Of a stretch of 30,250 nt of DNA, positions 1 through 8,965 are shown in pieces; within the stretch, counting starts at the first letter, position 1, and the number at the start of each line of letters is the position of its first letter. Made by a program: the position numbers and the translations under genes. Location: NCBI GenBank assembly GCA_002169865.1, contig NHIC01000001.1, positions 12,426 through 42,675 of the forward strand. The letters are read 5' to 3'. Under the pieces are notes generated by a model. That model had not been told where the DNA came from, searched no databases, and saw nothing but the letters and a program-made list of their open reading frames with translations. The stretch comes from Flavobacteriaceae bacterium TMED179 (GTDB lineage Bacteria > Bacteroidota > Bacteroidia > Flavobacteriales > Flavobacteriaceae).

Positions 1-70
1 CATGCAGAAATTAATTGGTTCAGACTATTTGGTAGAATTGACAGCTAAGATGAACATCAAAAATGATTAG
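1..70 (+). CDS. possible C-terminal end of a gene cut by the left edge
   Basis: A plus-strand frame is open from the left edge and ends in TAG at 68-70. It holds an in-frame ATG at 2-4 and reads as about 22 ordinary-looking residues ending in MNIKND. It could be the tail of an upstream gene converging on the minus-strand barrel gene whose stop lies at 101. The piece is too short to name, and chance is a real alternative. Confidence 0.3.
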   Translation, partial: MQKLIGSDYLVELTAKMNIKND

Positions 71-100
71 ATCCATCACTGTGAAACATTGTTTAGTTAA

Positions 101-1315
101 TTACAATCGGGTATTTACAATATTGTTGAAAATCGAACCAAAAGTATAACTCAATCCTAATGATATTCTGTTTTGATAATCAGTAGAGATTTGCCTTTGT
201 CTGAGCAATAAATCCTCAATGGATGTTTCTCCTTTGGGTAGATTGATTTGGTCTCTAATCAATTGGAAGCTACCTGAGAGTCTGACCGAAAGACCGCGGA
301 ACACTCTAAGATTCAAATTATTGTTAAGTGTTAGTCTCCTTAGGTCGGGTTGATCTATAAATTGAGAAGCAACCAAGTATGAGTAAATATTCCCCCATTT
401 TTCTCTAAACCTAACATTAAGAGTTAGTGATTGGTTGAACAAATTTTGTTTGTTAAAACCATAAAGAGTCTCTTCGAAATATTCATACAAATTGTAACCA
501 ATTTTATACGCGAATGTTACCTCTCTTGTCAACACCTCCTTATAAGGAATTAAATTGTATTCCAGAGCGGGAGAAAAATTATAAAATGATTTATAGTTTG
601 TGTAAGTGTCCGTTTCAAATGATCCAAAAATACCTGTGGAAAAATGATTTGAGATACTTCTCACTATACTTCCTGTTAAATAGCTTCTTTCTCTCTCACT
701 GCTGTAATTCTCTTCTTCTCCTTTAAAAAATTTTACTGATCTCCAAAAACCTATATCGGAGCGGACCCGCCATTTCTCTGTTACGCGATCTATCTCAAAT
801 GCTAAATTATATTGTTTTTCGTTAATACTTTTTTCGTCCTGAAAATTGAAAGAACCGGAAACCTCAAAAATCCAATTTTTCCATTGATCTGAAAGGGGTT
901 CAATCGAAGGGTCTTTATAATTATCAAAAGTGACCTCCATTTTTTCTTGAAAAGGAGTGTTTTGTAAAAAGAATACCATCCCTAATTTATAAGTTTTTAA
1001 AAGTGCGTCTCTAGACTCTTTTAGAGTAAGGTTTTGTGAAATATCTGTACTAATTTTATTCTCTTTACTATTAAATTCATTTTTTCCCTTAAATTCGATG
1101 GAGTATTTTATTCCACCACTGGCATTTCTAATATCGAAAACAAAAACTTCGATGTCAGATAAAGTTCTGTCTCTAACGTAGTCAAATAGTTGAGTGTTTT
1201 GTATTATATACTGATAGTCGCAATTACAGCTCAAAAAGACTTTTATTTTTGGGGTTTGTGCACGGACTGATATGCATTTAAGCGCAATTAAAAAAACTAA
1301 TAGAGTTCTATTCAT
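101..1315 (-). CDS. outer-membrane beta-barrel-like protein, function unknown
   Basis: Secreted 404-residue protein with a signal peptide of about 20 residues ending near SVRAQ. The N-terminal part (about 22-140) starts with a Cys-x-Cys pair (C30, C32) followed by an aromatic patch and YVRDR, then an alpha/beta-looking stretch. From about 145 to the end the sequence alternates polar and hydrophobic/aromatic residues in short strands, ending SLGLSYTFG, as expected for an outer-membrane barrel. I recall similar proteins in other Bacteroidota annotated only as hypothetical; this is memory, not a search result. The ATG at 1313-1315 is preceded by an AT-rich gap of 136 bp after the sulfatase stop, so it may or may not share the sulfatase transcript. 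Substrate and role are unknown. Confidence 0.75.
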   Translation of the reverse strand: MNRTLLVFLIALKCISVRAQTPKIKVFLSCNCDYQYIIQNTQLFDYVRDRTLSDIEVFVFDIRNASGGIKYSIEFKGKNEFNSKENKISTDISQNLTLKESRDALLKTYKLGMVFFLQNTPFQEKMEVTFDNYKDPSIEPLSDQWKNWIFEVSGSFNFQDEKSINEKQYNLAFEIDRVTEKWRVRSDIGFWRSVKFFKGEEENYSSERERSYLTGSIVRSISNHFSTGIFGSFETDTYTNYKSFYNFSPALEYNLIPYKEVLTREVTFAYKIGYNLYEYFEETLYGFNKQNLFNQSLTLNVRFREKWGNIYSYLVASQFIDQPDLRRLTLNNNLNLRVFRGLSVRLSGSFQLIRDQINLPKGETSIEDLLLRQRQISTDYQNRISLGLSYTFGSIFNNIVNTRL

Positions 1316-1451
1316 AAATTATAATGTAAAGTAAGTTAAATATTCTGTATTCTTTGATTTAACAACTAAATTTTTGCTTCCAATTTGAGGACTAGATTTA
1401 TATTCATTAATTTGAAATTGAATTACTGAACTGAACTTCAGAAAATTATGA

Positions 1452-3020
1452 TCAATTGAAAATAGCAAGGGGCTCCCATTTTTCAGTGGTGAAATGGGTT
1501 TTAAAATTCTCTTGAGGTTTACCGGGGGTAGTTCTTCCATTTTGTATGGCATTTTTAAATAAAGAAATCAGCTCGTTTTCAATTACTGGTTGCTGACCAT
1601 ACAGGTTCATGAGTTCTCCGGGATCATCTTTGAGGTTATAAAGTTGAAATTTGGGCAAGTTATTGGCTTCTTTTTTATTTGGCCTTGGATAGCTCCAACC
1701 GCCTGAGTCGGCACAAAAAATAAATTTATAATCTCCCTTTCTTATGGCAAAGCTTCCATAAAAGGAGTGGTGTATAGTAAATGTCCTTTGGTAATTATTT
1801 TCTGTTTTCTTAGAAAAAGTAGGTAACATAGAAAAACTATCCTCACCCTCTTGATGTGTCAGTTTGACCTCCAATATATCTGCACAAGTAGCCAGTAAAT
1901 CTACAGTACAAATGGTTTTATGGCTTATGGAGCCTGCGGTGATTTTTTTTGGCCATTTTATTATAAAAGGAACTCGATGCCCCCCTTCAAAGATATCTGC
2001 TTTGTGACCTCTATAGATACCACTGGGATTGTGACCTTTTGCCTTCAATACATTAAAATTTGCTTTTGGAGAGCAACCATTATCACTGGTAAAAATCACG
2101 ATTGTATTTTCTGTAATATTCAGTTTGTTTAGCAAACGATTTAGCCTACCCATTCTATAATCAATCTGCATTACAAAATCAGCATAGGGGTTCAATCTAC
2201 TTTTTCCTCTCCATTCTTCGGTGGGTAAAATTGGAGTGTGAGGAGAGGGTAAAGGTAAGTAAAGAAAAAAGGGCTTTTCTTTTTCACTCATTTCACTGAT
2301 ATAGGCCTCAGCTTTGTCAAACAAATGAGGTGTTACCCTTTCATGTTCAAAATCATCGGCTGTTGGTCCTTCTCTCCACCAGTGATAATCTCCTTGTCTG
2401 CCTGTGATATTTTTAACGGGAGCGGTAATTTTTTCATTTTCTACATATACATAAGGTGGCATATCGAGTGAGCCACAATGACCATAGGCATATTCAAAAC
2501 CGATGTCATTCGGGCTGTTGGTGATATTTTTTGAAAAATCAATCTTATCAAAAATCTCACTATCCTTAATGGGAGTATTAATAAAAGTACTATCATTTAG
2601 AGCCCAATTCCAACCCAAATGCCATTTTCCGATAAATGCAGTGCAGTACCCCATAGATTTCAATAAGGAGGCCACTGTTGTTCTTTTTTGGGGGATTAAT
2701 CCATTTGAGGTCCCAGTCAAAACCCCTTTTTTGATGGGACTGCGCCAGTTGTACCTTCCCGTGAGAATACCATACCTTGTAGGGGTACAAACGGAAGAGG
2801 AAGTATGGGCATCCATAAAAACCATACCCTCATTTGCCATTTGATTCAAGTGAGGGGTTTTAATTTTCCCTTCTTCATTATAGACTCCCAAATCTCCATA
2901 ACCCAAATCGTCAGCCAAAATATAAATTATATTGGGGGGTGGTGATATTGGATCTTCACTGCATGAAATAATTGCAATAATGAAAAAAAATATAAATAGG
3001 AAGTAGTAAGGTTTTTTCAA
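1452..3020 (-). CDS. lipoprotein arylsulfatase (S1 family)
   Basis: Sulfate ester hydrolase of the alkaline-phosphatase fold, probably tethered to the outer or periplasmic membrane face. I start it at a TTG (3018-3020), giving 522 residues. The frame runs open to 3104, but those extra codons overlap the divergent pterin dehydratase and lack signal features. With the TTG start the protein opens with KK, a hydrophobic run and a lipobox ending at C20. The metal-site pair is D37-D38, and the formylglycine motif C78-T-P-T-R82 is canonical, followed by ILTG. GKWHLG (K132, H134), H261, D313-N314 and K340 fill the other expected active-site positions. The substrate cannot be read from the sequence. 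Maturation needs a formylglycine-generating or anaerobic maturase enzyme, not found here. Confidence 0.92.
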   Translation of the reverse strand: MKKPYYFLFIFFFIIAIISCSEDPISPPPNIIYILADDLGYGDLGVYNEEGKIKTPHLNQMANEGMVFMDAHTSSSVCTPTRYGILTGRYNWRSPIKKGVLTGTSNGLIPQKRTTVASLLKSMGYCTAFIGKWHLGWNWALNDSTFINTPIKDSEIFDKIDFSKNITNSPNDIGFEYAYGHCGSLDMPPYVYVENEKITAPVKNITGRQGDYHWWREGPTADDFEHERVTPHLFDKAEAYISEMSEKEKPFFLYLPLPSPHTPILPTEEWRGKSRLNPYADFVMQIDYRMGRLNRLLNKLNITENTIVIFTSDNGCSPKANFNVLKAKGHNPSGIYRGHKADIFEGGHRVPFIIKWPKKITAGSISHKTICTVDLLATCADILEVKLTHQEGEDSFSMLPTFSKKTENNYQRTFTIHHSFYGSFAIRKGDYKFIFCADSGGWSYPRPNKKEANNLPKFQLYNLKDDPGELMNLYGQQPVIENELISLFKNAIQNGRTTPGKPQENFKTHFTTEKWEPLAIFN

Positions 3021-3058
3021 TGTGTTTTGATTAAATTTATTTGTATAAAATCTTAGTG

Positions 3059-3298
3059 ATGGAAAACAAATGGGTTCAAAAGAAAGATAAATTAGTAAAA
3101 ACATTTCAATTCAAAGATTTTAAAGAAGCATTAATTTTTATTAATAAGGTGGGTGAAAAAGCAGAATCTTTAAATCATCACCCTAAAATAGTCAATACAT
3201 ACAACAATGTTAAAATAGAGCTTTGGACACATGATCAAAATGCAATCACTGAGTTGGATTTTAAACTGGCAGATGAGATAGATCTACAATTAGAGTAA
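3059..3298 (+). CDS. pterin-4a-carbinolamine dehydratase (PCD/DCoH family)
   Basis: Small cytosolic enzyme family that dehydrates 4a-hydroxytetrahydrobiopterin, recycling the pterin cofactor. From the ATG at 3059 it is 79 residues, short but normal for compact bacterial members. The family signature is visible: E37-S-L-N-H40-H41-P42, then Y48, W56 and H58, and D67. An upstream in-frame TTG at 3041 would add six residues of no family character, so I prefer the ATG. It is divergent from the sulfatase with only 38 bp between starts. No aromatic amino-acid hydroxylase is present nearby, so the pterin partner is unknown; a role in molybdopterin or folate-type pterin handling is also possible. Confidence 0.9.
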   Translation: MENKWVQKKDKLVKTFQFKDFKEALIFINKVGEKAESLNHHPKIVNTYNNVKIELWTHDQNAITELDFKLADEIDLQLE

Positions 3299-3441
3299 AA
3301 ATTAAAGAACCATTTTTTTTATCCATTTTTCTTAATTTATGGGCAAAAATCACCTTTTTTTGTTTTATTGAAAACATCTGATTTTTGCCTTTAGCGATCT
3401 TTCCTAAAAAAAATTATATTTACTAATTTAAAGAACTAGAC

Positions 3442-4179
3442 ATGAAGAAGACTATACTTTTATTTACATTGGTTACTTGTTTTAACCTTTTCGCTCAAAA
3501 AGAAATCTATGAAATTAGAACTTATGAACTTTTTCAGTCCTCAAATTTCAATGATTTCAATTCTTATTTCAGGGACCATTTCATACCTGTATTAAACCAA
3601 AAAGGTATCAAAAATATTGGAGTTTTTCAAGAGGTCTCAGAGGATCTACCTAGAAAAATTTATTTATTTATTCCCTATTCAAGTATGTTAACCTACGAAA
3701 AAACCCGATCCGCAATCGCAAGTGACGAAAAACTGCAAAAAGTATCTGCTGCTCTTAACCCATCAAGTAAGCCTTTATTCAATCGTTATCAAACCTCTTT
3801 GTACATTGCTTTCGAAGGAATGCCAACGATGATCCAACCAGATGATAACAATAGATTTTTTGAATTGCGTACTTATGAAACTCATTCGGAGGACGCTTAT
3901 ATGAGAAAAGTTAAAATGTTCAATGAAGGAGAGCTCCAACTTTTCGATGAATTGGATTTTGGGGCTGTATTTTTTGGGGATAAAATCGCAGGAGACAGAA
4001 TGCCTTGTCTGACTTATATGCTTTCTTTTGAAAGCTTACAGGAGCGAAATAAAAATTGGGGTCAGTTTGTAAATCATCCTACTTGGAATAAGTTAAAAGG
4101 TGATCCAAAATACAAAGACAGTTGCTGCTCATCTATAACACGCACCTATCTTACCGAAATGCCCTATTCTCAGCTTTAA
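3442..4179 (+). CDS. secreted NIPSNAP-family protein with two domains
   Basis: 245 residues with a signal peptide (about 1-18, ending FA-Q). Two copies of a ferredoxin-like alpha/beta unit follow. The first opens with IYEIRTYEL (about 22-30) and the second with FFELRTYET (about 140). The second ends with a HPTWNKLKGDPKYKD-type stretch typical of NIPSNAP proteins. The family has no firmly assigned activity; members often sit beside catabolic genes in Bacteroidota and Planctomycetota. The stop is three bases from the ATG of the next sulfatase, so the two are almost certainly cotranscribed and may act on the same extracellular substrate. No clear promoter was found in the 143 bp upstream. Confidence 0.9.
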   Translation: MKKTILLFTLVTCFNLFAQKEIYEIRTYELFQSSNFNDFNSYFRDHFIPVLNQKGIKNIGVFQEVSEDLPRKIYLFIPYSSMLTYEKTRSAIASDEKLQKVSAALNPSSKPLFNRYQTSLYIAFEGMPTMIQPDDNNRFFELRTYETHSEDAYMRKVKMFNEGELQLFDELDFGAVFFGDKIAGDRMPCLTYMLSFESLQERNKNWGQFVNHPTWNKLKGDPKYKDSCCSSITRTYLTEMPYSQL

Positions 4180-4182
4180 TTT

Positions 4183-6033
4183 ATGAAAAAAATTATTGTT
4201 GTTGGATTAATAATGCTCCATTCAGCATGCAAACCAATACAGGAGGTGGGACCCAATATTGTATGGTTGATTACAGAGGATACTTCCCCGCATCATATGC
4301 AATTATATTATGAAGGAGGGGCTTCTATGCCTAATATAGAAAAATTAGCCAAACAAGGTATCGTATTTAACAATGCCTTCTCTAATGCTCCCGTTTGTTC
4401 TGTGGCTCGAAGCACACTCATTACTGGGTGCTATGCTCCAAGAATATTTACACAGTTCCACCGTAGGATGCAATTTACTACACTTTCAGAGGATGTGCAG
4501 CCCTTTCCTTATTACCTTAAGCAAGCGGGATACTATACCTCGAATAACCATAAACAAGATTATAACTTTATTCTGCCTAAAGGGGTGTGGGACGAATCTT
4601 CAAGAGAAGCTACTTATAAAAATAGGAAGAACGGTCAACCGTTTTTTCATGTACAAAGTCATAATTTATCCCATGAAGGGAGTTTGCATTTCGATCAAAA
4701 GGCGATTGATCAAACCCCAAATGAAGACCTAGAAAATATCAAAGTATTCCCTTACCATCCTAATACCAAAACATTCAGATATTCCTATCACCATTTCCAA
4801 AATCAACACACCCTGACAGACAACTTAATGGGAGAATTTTTAACTGACCTAGAAGAAGAGGGATTGATGGAAGAGACCATTATTTTTTATTTCGCTGACC
4901 ATGGAGGCGCATTGCCTAGAAGTAAAGGATACGCCTATGAAAGTGGCTTACAAGTTCCTTTAGTGGTTTATATTCCCGAAAAGTGGAAACATTTATTCAA
5001 CCAGAATAAAGGATCAAGATCTGACACTTTTGTTGAATTTGTGGATTTTGCACCCACCATACTTTCTCTTGTAGGAATTGCCGCACCCTCGAGCATGGAC
5101 GGTACCGCCGTACTTGGAAAATTTGCTGAACTCTCAAAAATTAGAAATAAAAACACCGCCTTTGGCCATGCCGATCGTTTTGATGAAAAGTACGATTTGA
5201 TTAGAACTCTAAGGGTAGGAAATTACAAATACATCAGAAATTATCAACCCTTTAACGTTGATGGATTATATAATTTTTATCGCTACAAAATGTTGGGATA
5301 TAAGAACTGGAGAGATTTGTATTTTTCCGAAAAACTCAACGAAAAACAAAGAAAATTTTTTGAATTCAGAAGGGCTGAAGCGTTATACGATTTAGACCAA
5401 GATCCTCATGAGGTAAATGACCTTTCTTTAAGCGCTGAGCATCAAGAAATCTTAACTCAAATGAGAGATCAATTGCGAGAAAAGCTTGTTTCGCTTCCAG
5501 ACTTGAGTTTTTATCCCGAACCTTTTTTATTAGAGAATGCGCTCAAAAAACCCGTAGATTTTGGTCTGAATCACCGATATGAAATTCAGGAATTAATTGC
5601 TGTTGCTGATCTCAACCTATACAGTTTTTCTGATGCTGAGCAACAAATAAGGCTTGCCTTGGCAAATGAAAATCCTTGGATTAGATATTGGGGGTTGATA
5701 GCATGCTCTTCATTTGGGAGAGAGGCTAAAAGCTTTCTCCCAAAAATCCAAGAACTTCTGAATAATGATGAAGAGAATTTAGTCAGGTTTCGTGCATTAG
5801 AATACTTAATGTTGAATAAACAACCCTACCAGACTAAAATCATCAAAGAAATACTCAAAAGCGCTAAATCTATGACAGAGGCGAACTTGATGCTCAATTC
5901 CTTGGCATTGATTAAAAGTTTAAACCCCAGTTTCAAACCTGACTTATCAAAAGATATTTTTCCAACTGAATGGTATGAAAAAGAGAATGATTTGGTCAAT
6001 AGAAGGATGAATTATTTAATCTTTAACCTCTAA
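4183..6033 (+). CDS. lipoprotein sulfatase-like protein with C-terminal helical repeats
   Basis: 616 residues. An N-terminal lipobox (HSA-C16) implies a lipoprotein. The sulfatase domain spans about 24-450. The formylglycine position is C72 in C-S-V-A-R76 followed by STLITG, so the usual proline at position three is valine. The first metal pair is E32-D33 rather than DD, and the later metal site reads D239-H240-G instead of DNG. These variants look like a recognisable sub-group seen in Planctomycetota and Bacteroidota rather than decay, because the rest of the fold is intact. Residues 465-600 are helical with HEAT-like spacing (PWIRYWGLIACSSFG, VRFRALEYL), probably a binding scaffold. It is coupled to the NIPSNAP gene upstream. 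Substrate is unknown; activity depends on whether C72 is modified. Confidence 0.9.
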   Translation: MKKIIVVGLIMLHSACKPIQEVGPNIVWLITEDTSPHHMQLYYEGGASMPNIEKLAKQGIVFNNAFSNAPVCSVARSTLITGCYAPRIFTQFHRRMQFTTLSEDVQPFPYYLKQAGYYTSNNHKQDYNFILPKGVWDESSREATYKNRKNGQPFFHVQSHNLSHEGSLHFDQKAIDQTPNEDLENIKVFPYHPNTKTFRYSYHHFQNQHTLTDNLMGEFLTDLEEEGLMEETIIFYFADHGGALPRSKGYAYESGLQVPLVVYIPEKWKHLFNQNKGSRSDTFVEFVDFAPTILSLVGIAAPSSMDGTAVLGKFAELSKIRNKNTAFGHADRFDEKYDLIRTLRVGNYKYIRNYQPFNVDGLYNFYRYKMLGYKNWRDLYFSEKLNEKQRKFFEFRRAEALYDLDQDPHEVNDLSLSAEHQEILTQMRDQLREKLVSLPDLSFYPEPFLLENALKKPVDFGLNHRYEIQELIAVADLNLYSFSDAEQQIRLALANENPWIRYWGLIACSSFGREAKSFLPKIQELLNNDEENLVRFRALEYLMLNKQPYQTKIIKEILKSAKSMTEANLMLNSLALIKSLNPSFKPDLSKDIFPTEWYEKENDLVNRRMNYLIFNL

Positions 6034-6112
6034 ATCAAATGAAAAGTGATTTAAATGAAGAACTTACACCGATAATTTACAGAAAAGCCAAAGGTCAAAT
6101 TGTAATTTAGGG

Positions 6113-6134
6113 CAAATCAAATATTACTGATTTG
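6113..6134. repeat. short inverted repeat between convergent genes
   Basis: CAAATCA at 6113-6119 and TGATTTG at 6128-6134 form a 7-bp stem with an 8-nt loop. It lies between the convergent sulfatase and receptor genes, where a terminator is expected, but no T-run follows on either strand. It may be a weak pause or 3'-end hairpin. Confidence 0.3.
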
Positions 6135-6225
6135 GAAGGAAATCACGTCTAACACGGGAGTAGGTTTACCCTCTCTCTTTGCAATGAAGAAAAGACATCC
6201 CTTTTTTAAATGGTTCAGACAAACT

Positions 6226-8685
6226 TTAGAACTCCCTTTTTCCAAATTCACTGTCGATAAATTTGGTTCTGTTTTTTTGGTTGTTGAAATTATAACTCAG
6301 ACTGACCAAAATCATATCAACTTCATAGACGTAATTGGTGGTGGTATAAAATTCATTTTTCATTCGCGTTGTAATACGTTGTTCATTGGTATTCATAAAT
6401 CCCATATCGATATTTTTCCATTGCAGTGTGGCCGTTATTTGGTTATCCCAAAAACGTTTGGTTAATGTCAAATTAGGAGAGTAAAACTCCGAATCCCTTC
6501 CTTGAGCTGTTATCCTTTCAGAAATATAATTGAAATTAAGTTGCATGAAAGCTGTCTCAGAAAAACGATAGGTACCGTTAAGATTTAGGTCGTACACATA
6601 ATCTTTTGTATTTACAGGACGACCGTCAAATGATCCTTTAATGATAAAATAGAAGAAGTTTGAGGAAGCCATAATTTTAAATTTTTTACCAATTTTGTAT
6701 TCACCTCCAGATTCTCTTCCTATTAATTTGCCATTGCCTACATTGGAGTAAATCCTATTTAAAATAGTATCATTATAGACTGTATTAACCCTATTAATTA
6801 AATGATTGACATTTCGGTAGTAGAGACTAGAAAAGATATTGTTTCCTTTTTTATTCTGATAATTTACACTTAACTCTACTTGGTCGATTAGTTCGGGATG
6901 TAAGTTGGGATCCCCTTGTTCCAAAGTTTCAGAATGTTCTCTTTCTGGAAAAGGATTCATTTTAAAGGTAGTAGTGCGCTCAATTCTCTTGCTGTATGCC
7001 AGTTGAAAGGATACATTATCTTTCCATTTGTAATTGACACTGGCAGAGGGAAAAAGTTTGGCAAAGTCCAACGAATAGTCTTCATCAAGCTGTCCAGTTT
7101 TATCTTTCAATGACAAGTCTCTTTTCATATTTTCCAAACGCAAGCCCGCCGTAAAACTCCATTCCTGAAAGCCGACATTATATTGTAAATAGCCAGCATG
7201 TATGGACCGTTTTAGGTTTACCTCACTCGAAAACTCAGGAACTAGCTCAAAAATCTTTGTGGTGTTGTTTTTTCTTTCGTAGACAAAATCCCCGGTATGA
7301 TCCAAATTTCTGAATTGGTAACCAATTTTTAGTTTGCCCATAGGCAGGGGTTTGAAATTATAATCTAAATTTATACGTAATCCGTATAGGGGGTTGTTAT
7401 TGGTATTGTACTCATCTTGATAAATAATAGAGTTATCAGGGTGTCCTAAGTTTCTGTTGGTAGTAGGCCCTCCTAAAAGGGTATATTCGTAAAGTACAGA
7501 GGTATGAAGCTTGGCTGAATTTTCAAAAAGATGGTCATAGTCCAAACTTCCCAAAACAAAATCACTTTTCCTCACCCTCAGGTTTTCATTGTAATATTGA
7601 AATCGATACTCAATCCCACCATCTATGATCTCATGATTGTTATAGTAGAGAATATCAGCTGTTCTTTTTTTCGTTCTTTTTCCTGCATAGAGTCCTAGAG
7701 AAAAAATATCTTGATCTGAAAGCTGGTAATTTGCCGTTAATCGCCCTGAGAAATTCGTTTCGTCAAAGCTTCGCTCTCCATCAGATGGGAATCTGTTGAA
7801 TTTATCCCCAGTAATGATGTACACATCGCCCTCTCTTCTTCCCGACATATCATTCCTTTGAAAGCTCAAACCCGATGATAAATCCCATTTTTTTCCTACC
7901 GTGTTGTAGGTAATATCAGCTCCAAATCGCTGGGTCGCTTGAGCATTGTAATAATCCTCTACAGAGGGAGCGCCCAATAGAGTATTTAACAGAAGATAAT
8001 CTCCCATAACGTAGTTCTTGAGTGTCAGAATATTTAAAATACCTGCTTTTCCTTCGGCATCATATTGTGCGGACGGGGCGGTAATAATCTCGATATTTTT
8101 AATGCTGTTAGCAGGGATTTGACTCAATAAGCTTTGTACGTCAGATTGAATAGGTTTATTGTTTAATAAGACCACAAAACCAGTAGTTCCTCTTACCCTA
8201 ATTTCTCCAATGCCATTGAATGATATTGAAGGAAGGTTCTTGACTACATCGATTCCTGTTCCACCCTGAGCAATTGAGAATTCACTGGCAGAATACACCT
8301 TTCGGTCAATTTTGTTACGTACGGCAGCAATGTTGGTTTCAATTACCACTTCTTCCAGTAAATCTTGGTCGGATTGTAATCTTATTCGACCCAAGTCTAA
8401 AGGAGAATTATTTTCAACTTTTATGTTAGATTTTATTTGAGTTTTATAACCCAAAAAGGAAATTTCCAATGTAATAATTTTACTCCGTATTTTGGGAAAA
8501 ACAAAGCTGCCATCGGGTTTTGAAATCGTACCGTCCAGAATTTCATCACTTTCTTTTATAATGATCGTAGCGTATTCTATTGGTATGTTATTGGCTTTAT
8601 CTACGACAGTTCCAGTCAGCTGACTTTGTAAGTTGAAAGATAAAAAATAAAAGAAAATGAGGCTCATTAACCATTTTCTATACAT
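6226..8685 (-). CDS. TonB-dependent receptor, outer-membrane barrel family
   Basis: 819-residue outer-membrane receptor with a signal peptide ending near LQSQ (about 22). A carboxypeptidase-regulatory-like beta domain lies at about 24-105 (GTVVDKANNIPIEYATI, GYKTQI). A plug-like domain follows at about 125-225 (IDVVKNLPSISFNGIGEIRVRG, IEIITAPSAQYDAEGKAGILNI). The rest is a barrel of aromatic-rich strands. This resembles the barrel family common in Bacteroidota (OMP_b-brl_3 type) rather than SusC: no SusD partner is adjacent and the SusC plug signatures are absent. The ligand could be a siderophore, peptide or oligosaccharide. The ATG at 8683-8685 is preceded by a 225-bp AT-rich leader, upstream of which lies the small terminated unit described separately. 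Confidence 0.9.
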   Translation of the reverse strand: MYRKWLMSLIFFYFLSFNLQSQLTGTVVDKANNIPIEYATIIIKESDEILDGTISKPDGSFVFPKIRSKIITLEISFLGYKTQIKSNIKVENNSPLDLGRIRLQSDQDLLEEVVIETNIAAVRNKIDRKVYSASEFSIAQGGTGIDVVKNLPSISFNGIGEIRVRGTTGFVVLLNNKPIQSDVQSLLSQIPANSIKNIEIITAPSAQYDAEGKAGILNILTLKNYVMGDYLLLNTLLGAPSVEDYYNAQATQRFGADITYNTVGKKWDLSSGLSFQRNDMSGRREGDVYIITGDKFNRFPSDGERSFDETNFSGRLTANYQLSDQDIFSLGLYAGKRTKKRTADILYYNNHEIIDGGIEYRFQYYNENLRVRKSDFVLGSLDYDHLFENSAKLHTSVLYEYTLLGGPTTNRNLGHPDNSIIYQDEYNTNNNPLYGLRINLDYNFKPLPMGKLKIGYQFRNLDHTGDFVYERKNNTTKIFELVPEFSSEVNLKRSIHAGYLQYNVGFQEWSFTAGLRLENMKRDLSLKDKTGQLDEDYSLDFAKLFPSASVNYKWKDNVSFQLAYSKRIERTTTFKMNPFPEREHSETLEQGDPNLHPELIDQVELSVNYQNKKGNNIFSSLYYRNVNHLINRVNTVYNDTILNRIYSNVGNGKLIGRESGGEYKIGKKFKIMASSNFFYFIIKGSFDGRPVNTKDYVYDLNLNGTYRFSETAFMQLNFNYISERITAQGRDSEFYSPNLTLTKRFWDNQITATLQWKNIDMGFMNTNEQRITTRMKNEFYTTTNYVYEVDMILVSLSYNFNNQKNRTKFIDSEFGKREF

Positions 8686-8910
8686 TGTTATTACTCAATT
8701 TCATTTAAACAAAATATTTATAGCCCTTTAAAATAAAAACCAATGTAAAAATAACATTTGTAATTATTAAAATTGGTAATACTCATTTTTTCTTATTTCA
8801 ATAAAAAGTTTAATTATTTTATGTAGTTTACAAGCACACACAAAGCTTTATTTCTATGTAATAACAATAATAATGGACTTTAAATAAAGGTCTATGCAAA
8901 TGAATACCAA
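8686..8910. other. AT-rich non-coding stretch upstream of the TonB-dependent receptor
   Basis: About 225 bp without a credible reading frame, between a strong minus-strand terminator and the receptor start. It must hold the receptor promoter if the terminator works. A loose candidate on the minus strand is a TTG near 8745 followed by TATAAATA, but neither element is a good match to the Bacteroidota consensus. I saw no strong repeat or hairpin. Confidence 0.4.
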
Positions 8911-8943
8911 TTAAAAAAAAAATGCGAGCCCATCGGCTCGCAT
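8911..8943 (-). terminator. strong intrinsic terminator
   Basis: Minus-strand hairpin with a perfect 9-bp GC-rich stem (ATGCGAGCC / GGCTCGCAT, arms 8935-8943 and 8922-8930) and a 4-nt loop, followed by nine T residues. It is the best intrinsic terminator in the window. It lies 22 bases after the stop of the 20-codon frame and about 180 bases after the antiporter stop, so it can end both. There is no T-run in the plus direction, so it acts on the minus strand only. Confidence 0.9.
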
Positions 8944-8965
8944 CAACTTTATAGATAAGGATAGT

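Noticed and set aside
529..541. Second AAGGAGGTG-like sequence on the minus strand
   Set aside because: It lies inside the outer-membrane protein coding frame and no ATG follows at a usable distance, so it is codon-driven coincidence.
1319..1552. 77-codon minus-strand frame overlapping the sulfatase end
   Set aside because: It shares 100 bp with the sulfatase in another frame and its residues beyond the sulfatase stop have no recognisable features. A frameshifted sulfatase tail was considered, but the sulfatase already ends at a normal length.
6039..6110. 23-codon plus-strand frame just after the HEAT-repeat sulfatase (starts MKSDLNEELT)
   Set aside because: It has no Shine-Dalgarno, no promoter and no terminator, and the length is easily reached by chance in this AT-rich gap. 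It might be a gene remnant, but nothing supports that.
6226..8685. Reading the receptor as a SusC homolog of a polysaccharide utilisation locus
   Set aside because: No SusD partner is adjacent, no glycoside hydrolase or lyase is present, and the barrel resembles the non-SusC family. The nearby sulfatases alone are not enough.
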